This document shows, one piece after another, positions 44,489-54,399 of a stretch of DNA of 64,000 bases. A program made the translations under genes and the position numbers. Origin of the DNA: CAVVST01 sp963750995 (GTDB taxonomy: Bacteria > Acidobacteriota > Vicinamibacteria > Vicinamibacterales > UBA2999); assembly GCA_963750995.1 (NCBI GenBank), contig CAVVST010000005.1, positions 806,001-870,000 of the forward strand, written 5' to 3'. The first letter of the stretch is position 1. Each line of letters begins with the position of its first letter. The notes under the pieces were generated by a model. The model searched no databases, was not told where the DNA came from, and saw only the letters and a program-made list of their open reading frames with translations.

Positions 44489-45739
44489 CTACGATGGCGG
44501 CGGCTGATAGGTAATCAGGCGGACGCTGCGCTGATAGGTGAAGTACGCGACTGCCCACTGCAGCAGCACCGCGAGGCGATTGCGGAAACCGATGAGCATG
44601 ACAATGTGAAGGAACAACCATGCCAGCCAGCCGAGCGTCCCGGAGAACGCGATCCAGCCAAGATTGGCCAACCCTGAGCGACGCCCGACAATCGCCATGC
44701 TGCCCTTGTCGTGGAATACGAACGGCAACGGAGCACGCCCATGTTCGCGGTTGGCGATGGTGCGCGCCGCGTGCGACGCCTGCTGTATCGCCACCTGCGC
44801 CACACCCGGCAGCGGCGCGCCGCCCTGGTGAAGAAAGGCCGCGGCGTCGCCGACAACAAACACCTCGGGATGACCTGGAATGGACAGGTCAGGCTCGACG
44901 ATCGCCCGCCCCGCGCGATCCAGCGGGACGCCGAGCGATCGCACCAGAGGCGACGCGGTCACGCCTGCCGCCCACAGCACGGTGCCGGCCGAAAGCCGAT
45001 CGGCTCCGAGCATCACCCCGTGGTCGTCGACGGCGGTTACTTTCGTCCGTTCCAGCACTTGGATACCGAGGCGGCTGAGCGTCGCGCGAGCGGCGTCCCG
45101 GAGCCTGGCTGGAAACGTCGGCAGGATCGTTTCGCCCGCTTCAACCAGGACGATCCGCGCCTGGCCCGTGTCGATCGATCGAAATTCATCGCGCAGCGTC
45201 TGCCGTGCGATCTCCGCGAGCGTACCCGCCAGTTCGACGCCGGTTGGACCGCCGCCGACCAGCACGAACGTGAGCAGTTCCTGTTGCTTGGCGGGGTCCG
45301 CTTCGCGCTCGGCGCGTTCGAACGCGAGCAGGATCCGCCGCCGAATCTCCAGGGCGTCCTCGAGTGTCTTGAGGCCCGGCGCATTGCGCGCCCATTCGTC
45401 GCGACCGAAGTAGCTGTGACTCGACCCGGTCGCCACGATCAGGTAGTCGTACCCGATCGAGGCTCCATCGCTCAGCCGAACAAGCCGCGCCGCTACGTCG
45501 ATGGCCTCGGCCTCGGCAAGCAGGACGCGCACATTCGCGGCGTGGCGGAAGATCCAGCGGATCGGCGAGGCGATGTCGCCGGGCGACAAGGTCGCGGTCG
45601 CGACCTGGTACAGCAGCGGCTGGAAGAGATGGTAGTTATGCCGATCGAGCAGTGTGACGCGCATCCGTTCGCGGCGCAGGACTTTCGCGGCCTCGAGCCC
45701 CCCGAATCCGCCGCCGATGATCACGACCGAGGGTTCCAC
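44489..45739 (-). CDS. ndh: Type II NADH dehydrogenase
   Basis: About 416 residues. NDH-2 oxidises NADH and reduces quinone without pumping protons. FAD motif VVIIGGGFGGLEAAKVLRRE, then NYHLFQPLLYQVATATLSP, LTFVLVGGGPTGVELAGTLA (NADH site) and FVVGDAAAFLHQ. The C-terminal helix (LAWLFLHIVMLIGFRNRLAV) anchors it to the membrane. The GTG at 45739 is chosen because no ATG fits. It is divergent from the molybdopterin oxidoreductase by 23 bp. Confidence 0.92.
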   Translation of the reverse strand: MEPSVVIIGGGFGGLEAAKVLRRERMRVTLLDRHNYHLFQPLLYQVATATLSPGDIASPIRWIFRHAANVRVLLAEAEAIDVAARLVRLSDGASIGYDYLIVATGSSHSYFGRDEWARNAPGLKTLEDALEIRRRILLAFERAEREADPAKQQELLTFVLVGGGPTGVELAGTLAEIARQTLRDEFRSIDTGQARIVLVEAGETILPTFPARLRDAARATLSRLGIQVLERTKVTAVDDHGVMLGADRLSAGTVLWAAGVTASPLVRSLGVPLDRAGRAIVEPDLSIPGHPEVFVVGDAAAFLHQGGAPLPGVAQVAIQQASHAARTIANREHGRAPLPFVFHDKGSMAIVGRRSGLANLGWIAFSGTLGWLAWLFLHIVMLIGFRNRLAVLLQWAVAYFTYQRSVRLITYQPPPS

Positions 45740-45762
45740 GTGCAGTACACTGACGCGAACGC

Positions 45763-47785
45763 ATGAAATCCGCAATATCCACCCTCGCCTCCGAGCACAA
45801 CGTCGCGACGGCGTGTCCGCTCGACTGCCCTGATTCGTGCAGCCTCGACGTCACCGTGCAAGATGGACGGATCACGACGATCGACGGATCGCACGTCAAC
45901 CCAATCACGGGCGGGTACATCTGCGCCAAGGTGCGGCGCTTTCCAGAGCGGCTGTACGGCGCGGACCGTCTTCTCTACCCGGCTGTTCGCAAGGGACCAA
46001 AAGGCCTTGCCAGCTTTCAACGCGTAACGTGGGAAGACGCGCTGGCGACGATCGCCGACCGGATGGCCGCCGCGGGCGAGCAGTGGGGCGGTGAATCCAT
46101 CCTGCCGTATTCCTATGGCGGCTCGAACGGCCTGCTGACGCAGGACACGAGCGATGCGACGTTGTTCCGGCGGCTTGGCGCCTCACGCCTGGCACGCACG
46201 GTGTGCGCCGCACCGACCGGCGCCGCGAACCTCGGCCTCTACGGAAAGATGGCGTCGGTTGTCTACCAGGACGTGCCCGACGCGAATGTGATCGTGCTGT
46301 GGGGGGCCAATCCCTCGGCTTCGGGTATTCACCTGGTGCCGTACATCCGCGACGCGCAGCGGCGAGGGGCGCGGCTGATCGTGATCGATCCGCGGACCAC
46401 GCCGCTCGCACGACAGGCCGACATTCATCTCGCCGTCCGCCCCGGCACGGATCTGCCGGTTGCACTCGCAATCCACCGGTTTCTGTTTGAGGAAGGGCAC
46501 GCGGACACCGCGTTCCTCGACGCGCACACCCGGGGCGCGGATCGGCTGCGTGAACGCGCGCTGCCGTGGACATTCGAGCGAGCGGCGGCGGAAGCCGGCA
46601 TCGACGCCGACCGCCTGCGCGCCGCGGCGGAAGCCTACGCGGCAGCGAGCCCCGCACTGATCCGCTGCGGCTGGGGACAGGAGCGCAACCGCAACGGCGG
46701 CAGCGCTTCGATGGCCATCCTGGCCCTGCCGGCGGTCGCTGGAAAATTCGGCGTGCGCGGCGGCGGCTACATGATGAGCAATTCGGCATCCTGGGGGATT
46801 ACCAGGCCCTGGATCGGCGCCCAGGAACCAGAGACCCGCATTGTCAACATGAACCAGCTGGGGCGCGCGCTCCTCGACGAGACCAATCCGCCGGTCAAGG
46901 TGCTGTTCGTCTACAACAACAACGCGGCCGTGACCTCGCCGCACCAGCAGAAGATTCTCAAGGGACTCGAGCGCGAGGATCTCTTTACGGTCGTCTTCGA
47001 GCAGGTCATGACCGATACCGCGCGGTACGCGGACGTCCTCCTGCCCGCGACGACGTTCCTCGAGGGGTACGACATCGCGCGCGGCTACGGCTCGATCTCC
47101 CTGCAACTGGCCAAGCCCGTCGTCGAGGCGCAGGGCGAGGCCCGCTCGAACGCCGACGTGTTCGGTGAGTTGATGGGGCGACTCGACGTGCGGTCTGAGA
47201 CCGATCCGAGCGGCGAACTCGAGGAGATGCTCGACGTCCTGTCGAAGCTGCCGGAGTCGATCGGATCAGACCTGCGGGATCGCGGCTCGGCGACGCCGCC
47301 CTTCGAAGGGCGGCCGATCCAGTTCCACGACGTGTGGCCGCTGACGCCTGACCGCAAGGCCAATCTTTTTCCGGACCACCTCGATACGGAGGCGCCCGCC
47401 GGCCTCTACGGCTACCAGCCCGACCCCGCTACGGCGGAATTCCCGCTGGCGCTGATCTCACCGGCCAGCGAACGAACGATCAGTTCGACGCTCGCCGAGC
47501 TTCCGCGGCCCGATGTTCACCTGCTGATGAATCCAGCGGATGCGGCCGCCCGCGGCCTGGCGGAGGGTGACGCGATCCGCATCTTCAACGCGCTGGGGGA
47601 AATCCGGTGCACCGTGACGTTAGGCACCTGGATTCGTCCCGGTACCGTCTCGCTCCCCAAAGGGCTGTGGCGCCGGCACACCGCCAACGGCCTACACCAC
47701 GAACGCGCTTGTGCCTGACACGCTGACCGACCTCGGCGGCGGCGCATGCTTCAACGATGCGCGCGTGCAGGTCGAGCGGGCGTAG
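45763..47785 (+). CDS. Molybdopterin-dependent oxidoreductase (frameshift near 3' end)
   Basis: About 673 residues after correction. 4Fe-4S ligands are at the N-terminus (ACPLDCPDSCSLDV ... GGYICAKVRRF). DMSO-reductase-family segments include LWGANPSASGIH, LIVIDPRTTPLARQADIHL and VLLPATTFLEGYD. The last ~30 codons are in another frame (GYTTNALVPDTLTDLGGGA), broken by one extra C near 47692, giving a stop at 47785. Members oxidise formate or reduce nitrate, thiosulfate and others; the substrate is not clear. The moaC gene elsewhere supplies cofactor precursor. Confidence 0.87.
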
Positions 47786-47793
47786 GTCGGCCG

Positions 47794-50700
47794 TCAGTAA
47801 CTGAAGAAGAAGATCAGATCGAGCCCGCCGCGCTCGATCCGACGGAAAATCGTGCGCTGGGCCCCGCCTGGCGCTTCTGCCACTTTGCCCTGCAGCCGAA
47901 GGAAGTCGGCAATCTGATACTCCAGGATGAACTCCGTCACCTGCTCGGCGCCGAACCCCTGCCGGATGCGGAAAAACAGCCGCTCGCCCACCTGCTCTCC
48001 AATGCTGAGCGTCGGCCCGGTGCCCAGCTCGCCCTGGGCCTGGATCTTCAAACTCGTCGAGCTCCAGCGCGTTGGCAATGGACCGTGTGAGCCCTGACAC
48101 CAGGTAGCTCCCGGCGAGCGCGCCGGCCCGCTCGACGAGGGAGACCTGCTGTCCTTCGCCGAGCTCGTTGATCGGCACGTTGAAGACGATGAGCGACAGG
48201 ATGTCGGCCTGGTCGAGCGGCGGGTTGCTCGTGAACGTCATCTCGGGCTCGCGCATCGATCCCTGCACCCGCACGATCGTCTCGACGCCGGAAATCACGC
48301 GCCTGGCGCGCAGATCGAGCTGCGGGTCGATCTCTCCCGTGGCTTCGTTGGCGAAGCGGATGCGTCCGTCGCGCAGAATCTCGAACCGGCGCCCCTGGAA
48401 CGTATAGCTGCCGCGCACGGTGTTGACTTCGCCGTTCAGCCGGAACGGCGCGCCGGCCGCCTTCCGCAGCTCGCACCGAACCGCCAACCGTCACGTTGAG
48501 GTCGCCGAGCTCGATCGGCGCGTTGGCCGACCGCAGGTCGTTGCCCCTGAGGACCAGGTTGCTGGGCACGGCGATGCCAACGTTCAGGTCGAGCGCGTCG
48601 AGGATCGTCGCCTGGAGCGACGCCGGCGGAGGCACCGGCGTCTCGGTCGCCGGCAGAGGCGCCGCCGCGGGATCGGCCGGATCGAGCTGGAGCGCCTCGG
48701 TCGAGTACGGGTCGGCGGCAAATTGCTCCATCACCCTGGCGACGTCGATCGATCCGGTCTCGACTTCGACGAACCCTTCGACCCGCGGCGCGCGCAGCGA
48801 GCCCCTGACGCGGAGGTCCGTATCCAGTTTCAGATCGGCGAGCTGGTTGTCGATGACCTCGAAGTCCTCCGACTGCATCGTGACGTCGACCGCGCCGACC
48901 TCACGCTCGTGCACCGCGATCGTCCCGCCGACGGTCATCACCTTCTGGTGCTCGTCGACGATGCGCATTTCGCTGATGTTGACCGCCTCGTCCTTGAGGT
49001 CAATGCGGGTGTCGAGTCCGGTATATGCCGTGCCCAGCTCTGGAATTTCGAACGTACCGCCCCGGATGTCGACGAGCCCGTCGAAATGCGGGTCGTTGCC
49101 GGTCCCCGTCACCTTCACGTTCGCCTGGAGCGCGCCCGTGACATTGGTCACGTAAGACGTGAAGCCCTGAATGACGCCCAGGTCAACCTGGCTGCTCTCA
49201 ATCTGCAGATCGATGGCTTCACCTGGTCCGGGCAGCTCGTGTCCGCCCGCGGCACCCGGGTTCCGGCGGAAGAGCGACAGTGGCGCGTAACCGGTGGCCG
49301 TGAGCCACGCTTGCGGCGTCTGCTGCAGCCGCACATCCAGGTTCATCCCCATGCCGCTGTAGTCGAGTTTGCCGGCCAGCGACTCGAACATGAACTGCCG
49401 GAAGGCGCCCTGGGACAGCGTGAACTCTCCTTCGACGCGCGGCTGCTTCGTCGGTCCCGAGACGGCGGCGGTGGCATTCAGCCGCCCGGCGAGCCGCTGA
49501 TCGCCGAGCAGCAATCGATCGAGCTGCGCGACATCGACGTTGCTGGTGCGCACGTGCAGCACTTCGTCCGGCGACCCGATCGCCCCCTCCGCCTCGATGC
49601 GCTGATCGCCGCTGACGAGCTGGAGGTTCTCGATCCCAATCCTGCTGCCGCCATAGCGAATCGCGGGCTGCGAGCCTGGAGCGGTGCGCCATTCGATCTG
49701 TTCGGCGCGAAGCGCCAGCATCGCCGAGATGGATTTCCTGGTGGTCCGGATGAAAGGTCGCGGACCCTTGAGCGGCCAGCTGCCGCACACCTTCCTGGGC
49801 CACTGCGTTGAAATCCAGCTTCGACTGTGAATAGGTCGTCTCCGCCGTCAGCTCGCGCACCTGCTGGCCCGCCACTTCGAGGAACGTGGCGGTGCTCTTC
49901 GCCTTGACCGTTGCCTTCGCAGGCATCAGTTCCGGAACAGCCACGTCGAAGCTGCTCTTGAGGGTCAGTGCTTCGTTGTCCCCGTAGCCGATGTTGCTGC
50001 CCTGGAGCGTGCCGGCCGCCTTCAGCTCGGAGGCGTTTCCCGTCACGGTAGCGTCGATGATCGCAGCGCCCTTCAGCGGATGGCCGATCACCTCGGCAAT
50101 CCGCTCGAGCGCCGGACTCTCAAGATGCGCAGTCAGGTTGGACGCGCCCGTCTCGTTGAGAGCGATGTCGCCCTGGGCCGCGACCTTGATCTCCGGCCCG
50201 GCGATCGACACCTGTGTCAGGTGACCCTCACGGTTGGCATAGGTGCCGTCGATGATCGCCGTGTCAATCGCCAGATCCGCGAACGTCGAGCGACCTAGAT
50301 TGAGCCGGCCGGTCGCATCGAAGGAGTCCACCGTCAGTCCCGCCGTGAAATCGCGGAAGGTGGTAACCACATCGACAGCGCCGGTCAACTTACCTGCGAC
50401 TCGTTCGCTGCCCGTGACTACCGCCGGGTCCAGCCCGTCGAACTGCCCCAACGCCTTCACATGGAGGTCGCCGCCACCGATGTGTGTCGTGAAATCCATG
50501 CGTGGGAAGCTGGCGCCGAATATCTCCGAATCGACCGCCGTGCCGGTGGCGTCGATGGTCAGCGGATATCGCCCGCCGCCGCTGCCGTTGATCGTGTATG
50601 TCGCGGTGATGCGGCTGCGGTAGCGCTCGGAGGCAAGGGCGCGGATCGCAAAGCCGCGGCCGACCTGCTCGACGTCGAGATTGGTCACCTGGCCCTGCGC

Positions 50701-52195
50701 CGCGTAGGTCGGCGCCAGGCCTGCACCGAACGAGAACTGCCCCGTCGTCCCCGGCGCGATCGAAGCGCCGGCCAGCGTCGAGGCGTCCATCGTCACGTCG
50801 CCCGAATACCTGGCATTCCGTCCGGTGAGCGTGTAGGCAAACTGCAGGTCGCTCGGCACACCCGGCGCGTTAGCCACCGGCGGTAGGTTGCGCAGGTCGA
50901 CGCTGGCCGCGCGCCCCTTCAGATCGAGGCTGAGCGGCCGGCCGGCGACGACGACCCCTTCCGTCGTGGCGCGGCCGCCATATGCGTCGGCGGAGCCCTT
51001 GACGTGGATCACGCGCCCGTCGATGCGACCTGACGCGTCGACGTTGCGCGCATCGTAGCCAACGATCTGCACGCGGTTCGCCTTGACCGTGTAGGTCCCG
51101 CGGATGGGCCGGCCGGCCGAAGGCAACGCCAGGTCGATGCGGGCATCTCCCGAGATGTCGCTTTTCACGTCCGCCCGCCGGACCAGCGGCGCGACGTTGA
51201 GATGCGCCGTCGAGACCGCCCCCGTGACACGCCGCTCCGGTCCGGTGGCGTCGACCGTCAGGTCGGCTGCGACCTGCCCCACGCTGGCTTCCCGCGCGTT
51301 CAGATCAACCGACAGGCGATCGAGCGGACCGCTCGCGCTGACTTCGAAAGCCGGCTGCAGAGCGTAGCCGCGCAGCGCCGGAAACACGCTGCGCGATCTC
51401 TTCGACGTCGAATTTGTCGGACGAGGCCTTGATGTCGATGGTCCTGGCGCCGTCCTCGATGTTGCCGATCGTCCCGTCCACGCGCAGCGACGTTTCTTCC
51501 GTGCGCAGGGCGATGTTCTCGAGAATGATCGCGTCCTCGCGCCGACGAATCACCCCCGAGAGCGCATTGACGCCAATCGACGGCGCCGCCGCGCGCAACG
51601 ACACATGCGTAATGGCGACGGTCAGTTCGTCTTCGTCGCTCGAGACCCCGAGTGAGGCATCGACCCGCTCGATTCGGGACGGGACGTCCACCCCGGATGT
51701 ACCAACCAGCTGTCGTCTTCGATGTAGAGCGTCCCGTCGCTGATGCCAATCTCGCCGATGGCGATCGGGCGCCGCGATCTTCGGCTCGTCGGGATCGGGC
51801 GTTCGTGCCTTGATCAAGCGCAGCAGGTTCCAGCCGTTCTCGTCCTTCGCCAGCCGGAAGACCGGCTGATTCAGGCGGATGTCGTCGAGGACGATGCCAC
51901 CGCCGAGAAAACTGAGGATGCTGTAGTCGAGGCCGACATCCTTGATGTCGACCACCCTCTCGCCGTTCATCGTGACGTCGACGTCTTCGAGATCGACGCC
52001 GAAGAAGAGGTTGCCGTCCAGCCGGCCGATCGACAGCCGGCCGTTCACGTAGTCCTCGGCCTGCTTGACGATGAAGCCGCGCAGCCATTCCTTGAACCAG
52101 GTCGTCTGGGTGACGATGACGGCCATCGAGGCCGCCCCGACGATCAGGGTGCAGACAAGAGCGACAACCTGAAGCGACCGCCGGGCAATCGACAT
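47794..52195 (-). CDS. tamB: TamB-like translocation/assembly protein (six frameshifts)
   Basis: About 1465 residues after correction. TamB is an inner-membrane-anchored periplasmic protein that works with TamA in outer-membrane protein insertion or lipid transport. The N-terminal anchor is VVALVCTLIVGAASMAVIVT. Then come many repeated beta segments (VNGRLSIGRLDGNLFFGVDL; RVTGAVSTAHLNVAPLVRR). The C-terminal DUF490 region has VRGSYTFQGRRFEI, PPLDQADILSLIVFNVP and ends FRRIERGGLDLIFFFSY. Breaks are near 51769, 51700, 51385, 49790, 48490 and 48055. It is followed 3' to 5' by the TamA gene, 2 bp away. Confidence 0.85.
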
Positions 52196-52197
52196 GG

Positions 52198-54072
52198 TTA
52201 GAACGCCTGGCCAATACTGAAGTGGATGCGCCAGTGCCGCCGCTCCGGATCGCCATTCACTCGCAGGTTCTCGATCGGATTCAGCTGGTAGCCGAAGTCC
52301 ACGCGGGCCGGACCAATCGGCGTCAGATACCGCAGGCCCGGGCCGACCGCGTATCGCAGGTCTCCGGGATTGAAGTCCCACGGCTCCGACCAGACGTTGC
52401 CGAAATCGGCAAAGGCGACCGCCCCGAGTCTGCCGAACAGCGGCAGCCTGACTTCCGATGACCCTTCGATCATCGTGTGGCCGCCAATCGGCAGCCCGAA
52501 CCCGCTGGTCGGTCCCACTTCGAACCGTCCCCACCCGCGAATGCTCGACGAGCCGCCCAGGAAATACCGTTTGTAGAACGGGACGTTGGACTCGACGTCG
52601 CCAAGCGGGTCGATCGTGCCGAGGCGTACGCGGTTTGCGAACACGAGGCGTCGTCCGGCCGACAGGTAATGGCGGGCTTCGGTCGTGAGCGCGCGGTAGT
52701 CCCACGTGCCTGCCAGCCACGTCCCCGCCTGTTCGACATGCGCGCTCAGCACGTATCCGCTGCGCGCGTCGAGCAGGCTGTTGGTGGTGTTGCGGGTGAC
52801 GTCAAACGCAAGTGCGCCGAGCGTGCCGGTCGACTGCCCGGTGCGGGGATCAAGACCGAGGGCGATCAGCTCGTCGCGGATGGTCAAGTCCAGCAGCGCT
52901 GCTGGCGTCACACTGCTTCGCTGGTACTCGTTGATCAGCGAGACGAACCACACGTTCTGCGAGTTCGCCTGGTGGCGCAGCGTCACACGGCCGCCGACGG
53001 AGTTCAGCGAATAGACCGGTTCGGCCGCCTGCCACACCTGGCCATCGAAGTTGAGCGAGAAGTGCGGCCGGAGGAAGAAGGGCTCGCGATACTCGGCCTT
53101 GACGCCGCGGTCGAGCGAGGACCACTTGCCTTCGAGCCCGAGGTTGCGCGCGCCGCCAAGGAAGTTGAGGTGGTCCCAGCGGATTCGCGCGCGTCCCTGC
53201 TCCTCGGTGCCGTACCCGACCCCCACGTCGACCTTGTGGTGTTTGCCTTCCGCCACCGTGACGCGGACGGGAACGTCAGGCAGTTGCACCGCCATGTCCT
53301 CGCGCGACTCGATGTTGACGAACTCGAACAGCTCCAGGCCGTAGAGCTTGCGCTGGCTCTCACGCATCTCGCGACGCGTGAAAAGATCGCCGGGCGTAAA
53401 CGTCAACTGCCGGCGAATCACGTTCTCGCTGACGCTGACCTGGCCGTTGATTTCGATTTCTCCGAACCGCGCAACGATCCCCGGAGTGGCCTCGATGAGG
53501 ACGCGGCGGCGCCGCGGGCCACTCTCGTAGTCGGTGACGGTCACGGTCGCATAGACATATCCCCGATCGCGGAGATCGTTGAGCGCGCGCTCGCGCGAGG
53601 AGAGGGCGAGCTGACGATCGAGCGGCTCCCCGATCCGAAGCGGGAGCGTCTGTTCGAGCGATTCCCGTTCATCTTCGGAGAGGACATCCAGGCCGGCAAG
53701 ATCGATCTCCGACACGACGACCGGTTCCCCTTCGTCGATCATGACGATGACGTCGACCTTGTCCTGCGTGTCATTGAGCTTCGCGTCGAAGGACGTGACC
53801 CGCGCCTCCGGAAAGCCGCGATCCCGATAGAAGGCTTCAATTCGTTTCAGGTCCGCCTCGAACGCGCGGCGGTCGAAGAACCGTTTGCGCCCCCACGGCA
53901 GTCGGGAGCCGCGCTGCGTCTGGAGGACGCTGGCCAACGCACCTTTGTCGACGCGCTCGACGCCGGCGAACGTCAGGCTGGAAATCTCGATGTCGCCGTC
54001 TTCATGGCAGGCGCCAGCGACGATGGCAGTGAAAAGGAGGAAAAGGAGAACGCGCGACCGTACAACGGGCAT
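52198..54072 (-). CDS. tamA: BamA/TamA-type outer-membrane protein with lipobox
   Basis: 624 residues. The start ATG 54072 gives VLLFLLFTAIVAGACHEDGD, a signal peptide ending in a lipobox (AGAC), so it may be a lipoprotein. POTRA-type domains follow (LTFAGVERVDKGALASVL; EIDLAGLDVLSEDERESLEQ; EIEINGQVSVSENVIRRQL), then the bacterial surface antigen barrel with GVGYGTEEQGRARI and SSSIRGWGRFEVGP. Ends HWRIHFSIGQAF with an aromatic tail. It is the TamA partner of the adjacent TamB gene. A lipidated BamA-family protein is unusual. Confidence 0.88.
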   Translation of the reverse strand: MPVVRSRVLLFLLFTAIVAGACHEDGDIEISSLTFAGVERVDKGALASVLQTQRGSRLPWGRKRFFDRRAFEADLKRIEAFYRDRGFPEARVTSFDAKLNDTQDKVDVIVMIDEGEPVVVSEIDLAGLDVLSEDERESLEQTLPLRIGEPLDRQLALSSRERALNDLRDRGYVYATVTVTDYESGPRRRRVLIEATPGIVARFGEIEINGQVSVSENVIRRQLTFTPGDLFTRREMRESQRKLYGLELFEFVNIESREDMAVQLPDVPVRVTVAEGKHHKVDVGVGYGTEEQGRARIRWDHLNFLGGARNLGLEGKWSSLDRGVKAEYREPFFLRPHFSLNFDGQVWQAAEPVYSLNSVGGRVTLRHQANSQNVWFVSLINEYQRSSVTPAALLDLTIRDELIALGLDPRTGQSTGTLGALAFDVTRNTTNSLLDARSGYVLSAHVEQAGTWLAGTWDYRALTTEARHYLSAGRRLVFANRVRLGTIDPLGDVESNVPFYKRYFLGGSSSIRGWGRFEVGPTSGFGLPIGGHTMIEGSSEVRLPLFGRLGAVAFADFGNVWSEPWDFNPGDLRYAVGPGLRYLTPIGPARVDFGYQLNPIENLRVNGDPERRHWRIHFSIGQAF

Positions 54073-54125
54073 GGCGGTCTGTGCGTTAACACAGACCGTG
54101 CCAGTGAACGCCTGAGCTGGCAGCT

Positions 54126-54317
54126 TCAGGATCGAGTCGAGACTGCCGGCCGGCTCGATGCGACCGCCAGCATGATCCCGAGACCAATCGCGATAATCGC
54201 CGCGATTCCGATCCATACAGCGGGGATCTGGCGAAGGATGCCCGACTCCCACAGCGCCCACGCGGCACCGATGAGCAGCACAAAGTAACCGACGAGGTAA
54301 ATGGTGAGGAATCTCAT
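54126..54317 (-). CDS. Small membrane protein
   Basis: 63 residues with two hydrophobic helices (TIYLVGYFVLLIGAAWALW and AVWIGIAAIIAIGLGIML). No conserved motif is recognised. It lies 53 bp upstream of the TamA gene on the same strand and may be co-transcribed. The start ATG at 54317 lacks a clear ribosome site. Confidence 0.6.
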   Translation of the reverse strand: MRFLTIYLVGYFVLLIGAAWALWESGILRQIPAVWIGIAAIIAIGLGIMLAVASSRPAVSTRS

Positions 54318-54334
54318 GGAGGGGAGAAAAGCAA

Positions 54335-54390
54335 ATCGGGGACCGGGAGCCGGGATCGTGCGATCCCTGGCCCCCGATCCCCGACCCCGG
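54335..54390. repeat. Intergenic palindrome of GGGACCGGGA-type words
   Basis: Left arm ATCGGGGACCGGGAGCCGGG; right arm CCCCCGATCCCCGACCCCGG, imperfectly complementary around GATCGTGCGATC. It lies between the OmpA stop and the small membrane gene. Confidence 0.68.
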
Positions 54391-54399
54391 TTTCCCGGC

